Made by a program: the position numbers and the translations under genes. A DNA stretch of 6,148 bases, from the NCBI GenBank assembly GCA_029934265.1, contig JAOZMN010000180.1, positions 1-6,148 on the forward strand, given 5' to 3'. Below the pieces are notes generated by a model. It worked only from the letters and a program-made list of their open reading frames with translations. It did no database searches and was not told the DNA's origin. The DNA comes from Bacteroidales bacterium (GTDB lineage: Bacteria > Bacteroidota > Bacteroidia > Bacteroidales > JAADGE01). Below are positions 4,953 through 6,148 of this stretch, one piece after another. Each line of letters begins with the position of its first letter. Position 1 is the first letter of the stretch.

Positions 4953-6148
4953 TGAAAGTAGATGTATTATTAGGTCTTCAATGGGGAGACGAAGGAAAGG
5001 GGAAAATTGTAGATGTTTTAACGCCTGATTATGATATTGTTGCAAGATTTCAAGGAGGTCCCAATGCCGGGCATACATTGAAATTTAACGGCGAAACTTA
5101 TACTCTTCATTTAATTCCTTCCGGCATATTTCGTAACAATACCGAAAATTTAATCGGAAACGGAGTAGTTCTTGACCCTGCAATTTTTGCAAATGAAATA
5201 GCCGGACTTGAAGAAAGCGGTAATAAAATAATCGATAAAATTATAATTGCAAACAAAACACACCTTATATTACCGACACACAGAATGCTTGATGCGGCTT
5301 CCGAACAGGCAAAAGGAAAAACCAAAATAGGTTCTACTTTGAAAGGAATAGGTCCGACATATATGGATAAAACAGGACGTAACGGTTTGAGAGTAGGCGA
5401 TATATCTACTCCTAATTTTATAGAAAAATATGAAAAATTAAAGGCAAAGCATAAAAAAATGCTAACTAATTTTGATTATAAATATGATATTTCCGATTAC
5501 GAAAAAAAATGGTTTGAAGGGATTGAGGTATTAAAAAAATGTAGGTTTGTTGATGGCGAAAATTATGTGTCAGATGCAATGGAAACCGGTAAAACTATAT
5601 TGGCGGAAGGGGCACAAGGTACGCTTTTGGATATAGATTTCGGTTCGTATCCTTTTGTAACTTCATCGAATACGGTAAGTGCCGGAGCTTGTATTGGTTT
5701 GGGTGTTGCACCGAATAAAATCGGAGAGGTTTACGGAATCGTAAAAGCATATTGCACCAGAGTCGGCAGCGGACCGTTTCCGACCGAGTTGTTTGATGAC
5801 AGCGGAGAGCAAATGCAAAAAATAGGTAATGAATTTGGAGCTACAACAGGACGTACTCGTCGTTGCGGTTGGCTGGATTTGGTTGCTCTTAAATATTCCG
5901 TAAAAATAAATGGAGTAACGCAACTTATTATGTCTAAGGTAGATGTATTGAATACTTTTGAGACAATAAAAATAGCTGTTGCATATAAAATAAACGATAA
6001 AATTATAAAACATTTTCCGTTTGATATTTTGGAAGATTTAGAGCCTGTTTACAAAGAATTTGACGGCTGGAAAACCGAGCTTGATAAAATTACCGATTTT
6101 GCCGGTTTGCCCGAAAATTTGCAAACTTATATAGACTTTATTGAAAAA
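4952..6148 (+). CDS. purA: adenylosuccinate synthase, C-terminus cut by window edge
   Basis: This enzyme joins IMP and aspartate using GTP to form adenylosuccinate, the first committed step from IMP to AMP. The frame stays open for 399 codons to the last base. Family proteins are about 420-430 residues, so only about 25 are missing. Motifs run in order: QWGDEGKGK (10-18) with the phosphate loop and catalytic D13; GGPNAGHT (35-42) with catalytic H41; STLKGIGPTY (near 130); AEGAQGTLLDIDFG (from 218); PFVTSSN; TTGRTRRCGWLDL (298-310), the flexible aspartate-binding loop and its flank; and SKVDVL, in place of the usual TKLDVL-type GTP-base motif. The ATG (4952-4954) starts the usual short lead-in MKVDVLLGLQWGDE and follows an A-rich stretch without a Shine-Dalgarno sequence. 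It is divergent from hemE and appears to have its own promoter and a long leader. Confidence 0.97.
   Translation, partial: MKVDVLLGLQWGDEGKGKIVDVLTPDYDIVARFQGGPNAGHTLKFNGETYTLHLIPSGIFRNNTENLIGNGVVLDPAIFANEIAGLEESGNKIIDKIIIANKTHLILPTHRMLDAASEQAKGKTKIGSTLKGIGPTYMDKTGRNGLRVGDISTPNFIEKYEKLKAKHKKMLTNFDYKYDISDYEKKWFEGIEVLKKCRFVDGENYVSDAMETGKTILAEGAQGTLLDIDFGSYPFVTSSNTVSAGACIGLGVAPNKIGEVYGIVKAYCTRVGSGPFPTELFDDSGEQMQKIGNEFGATTGRTRRCGWLDLVALKYSVKINGVTQLIMSKVDVLNTFETIKIAVAYKINDKIIKHFPFDILEDLEPVYKEFDGWKTELDKITDFAGLPENLQTYIDFIEK

Overview
The window is an AT-rich stretch of ordinary chromosome, most likely from a member of the Bacteroidota (Bacteroidetes). Three things point there. The first is an ssb-gldE gene pair. 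The second is promoter-like sites of the Bacteroidetes type, TTTG-N19/20-TAnnTTTG, instead of the usual -35/-10 pair. The third is the lack of Shine-Dalgarno sequences before the genes, whose starts sit behind A-rich stretches. No genus can be named from this evidence.

Layout. Positions 1-35 may hold the last ten codons of a plus-strand gene. They are followed by two hairpins with T-tracts (34-106) that separate it from the converging gene gldE. Positions 124-1910 hold a minus-strand pair: ssb (single-stranded DNA-binding protein), then gldE (membrane CBS/CorC-type protein), 2 bp apart. A very good Bacteroidetes-type promoter lies just upstream of ssb. Positions 1911-2327 contain no intact gene. 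They hold the ssb promoter, a start-less remnant of a J-domain (DnaJ-like) gene on the plus strand (1980-2186), and a long-range inverted repeat ending in a T-tract (2230-2315). Positions 2328-4568 hold a second minus-strand pair: hemE (uroporphyrinogen decarboxylase), then mnmA (tRNA 2-thiouridylase). Their junction is a 14-bp tandem repeat that creates a chain of ATGA stop/start overlaps. Positions 4569-4951 form a 383-bp divergent intergenic region with candidate promoters facing each other. purA (adenylosuccinate synthase) runs from 4952 off the right edge, 399 codons in and missing only its last residues.

How the genes work together. They are housekeeping functions: DNA replication and repair (ssb), heme synthesis (hemE), tRNA wobble-uridine modification (mnmA), AMP synthesis (purA), and a membrane protein linked to gliding in flavobacteria (gldE). 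They do not form one pathway. I do not see a new multi-gene system. The most unusual signals are small: the triplicated start region between hemE and mnmA, the decayed J-domain gene, the apparently convergent promoters in front of purA, and the non-ATG start plus nearby perfect hairpin of gldE.
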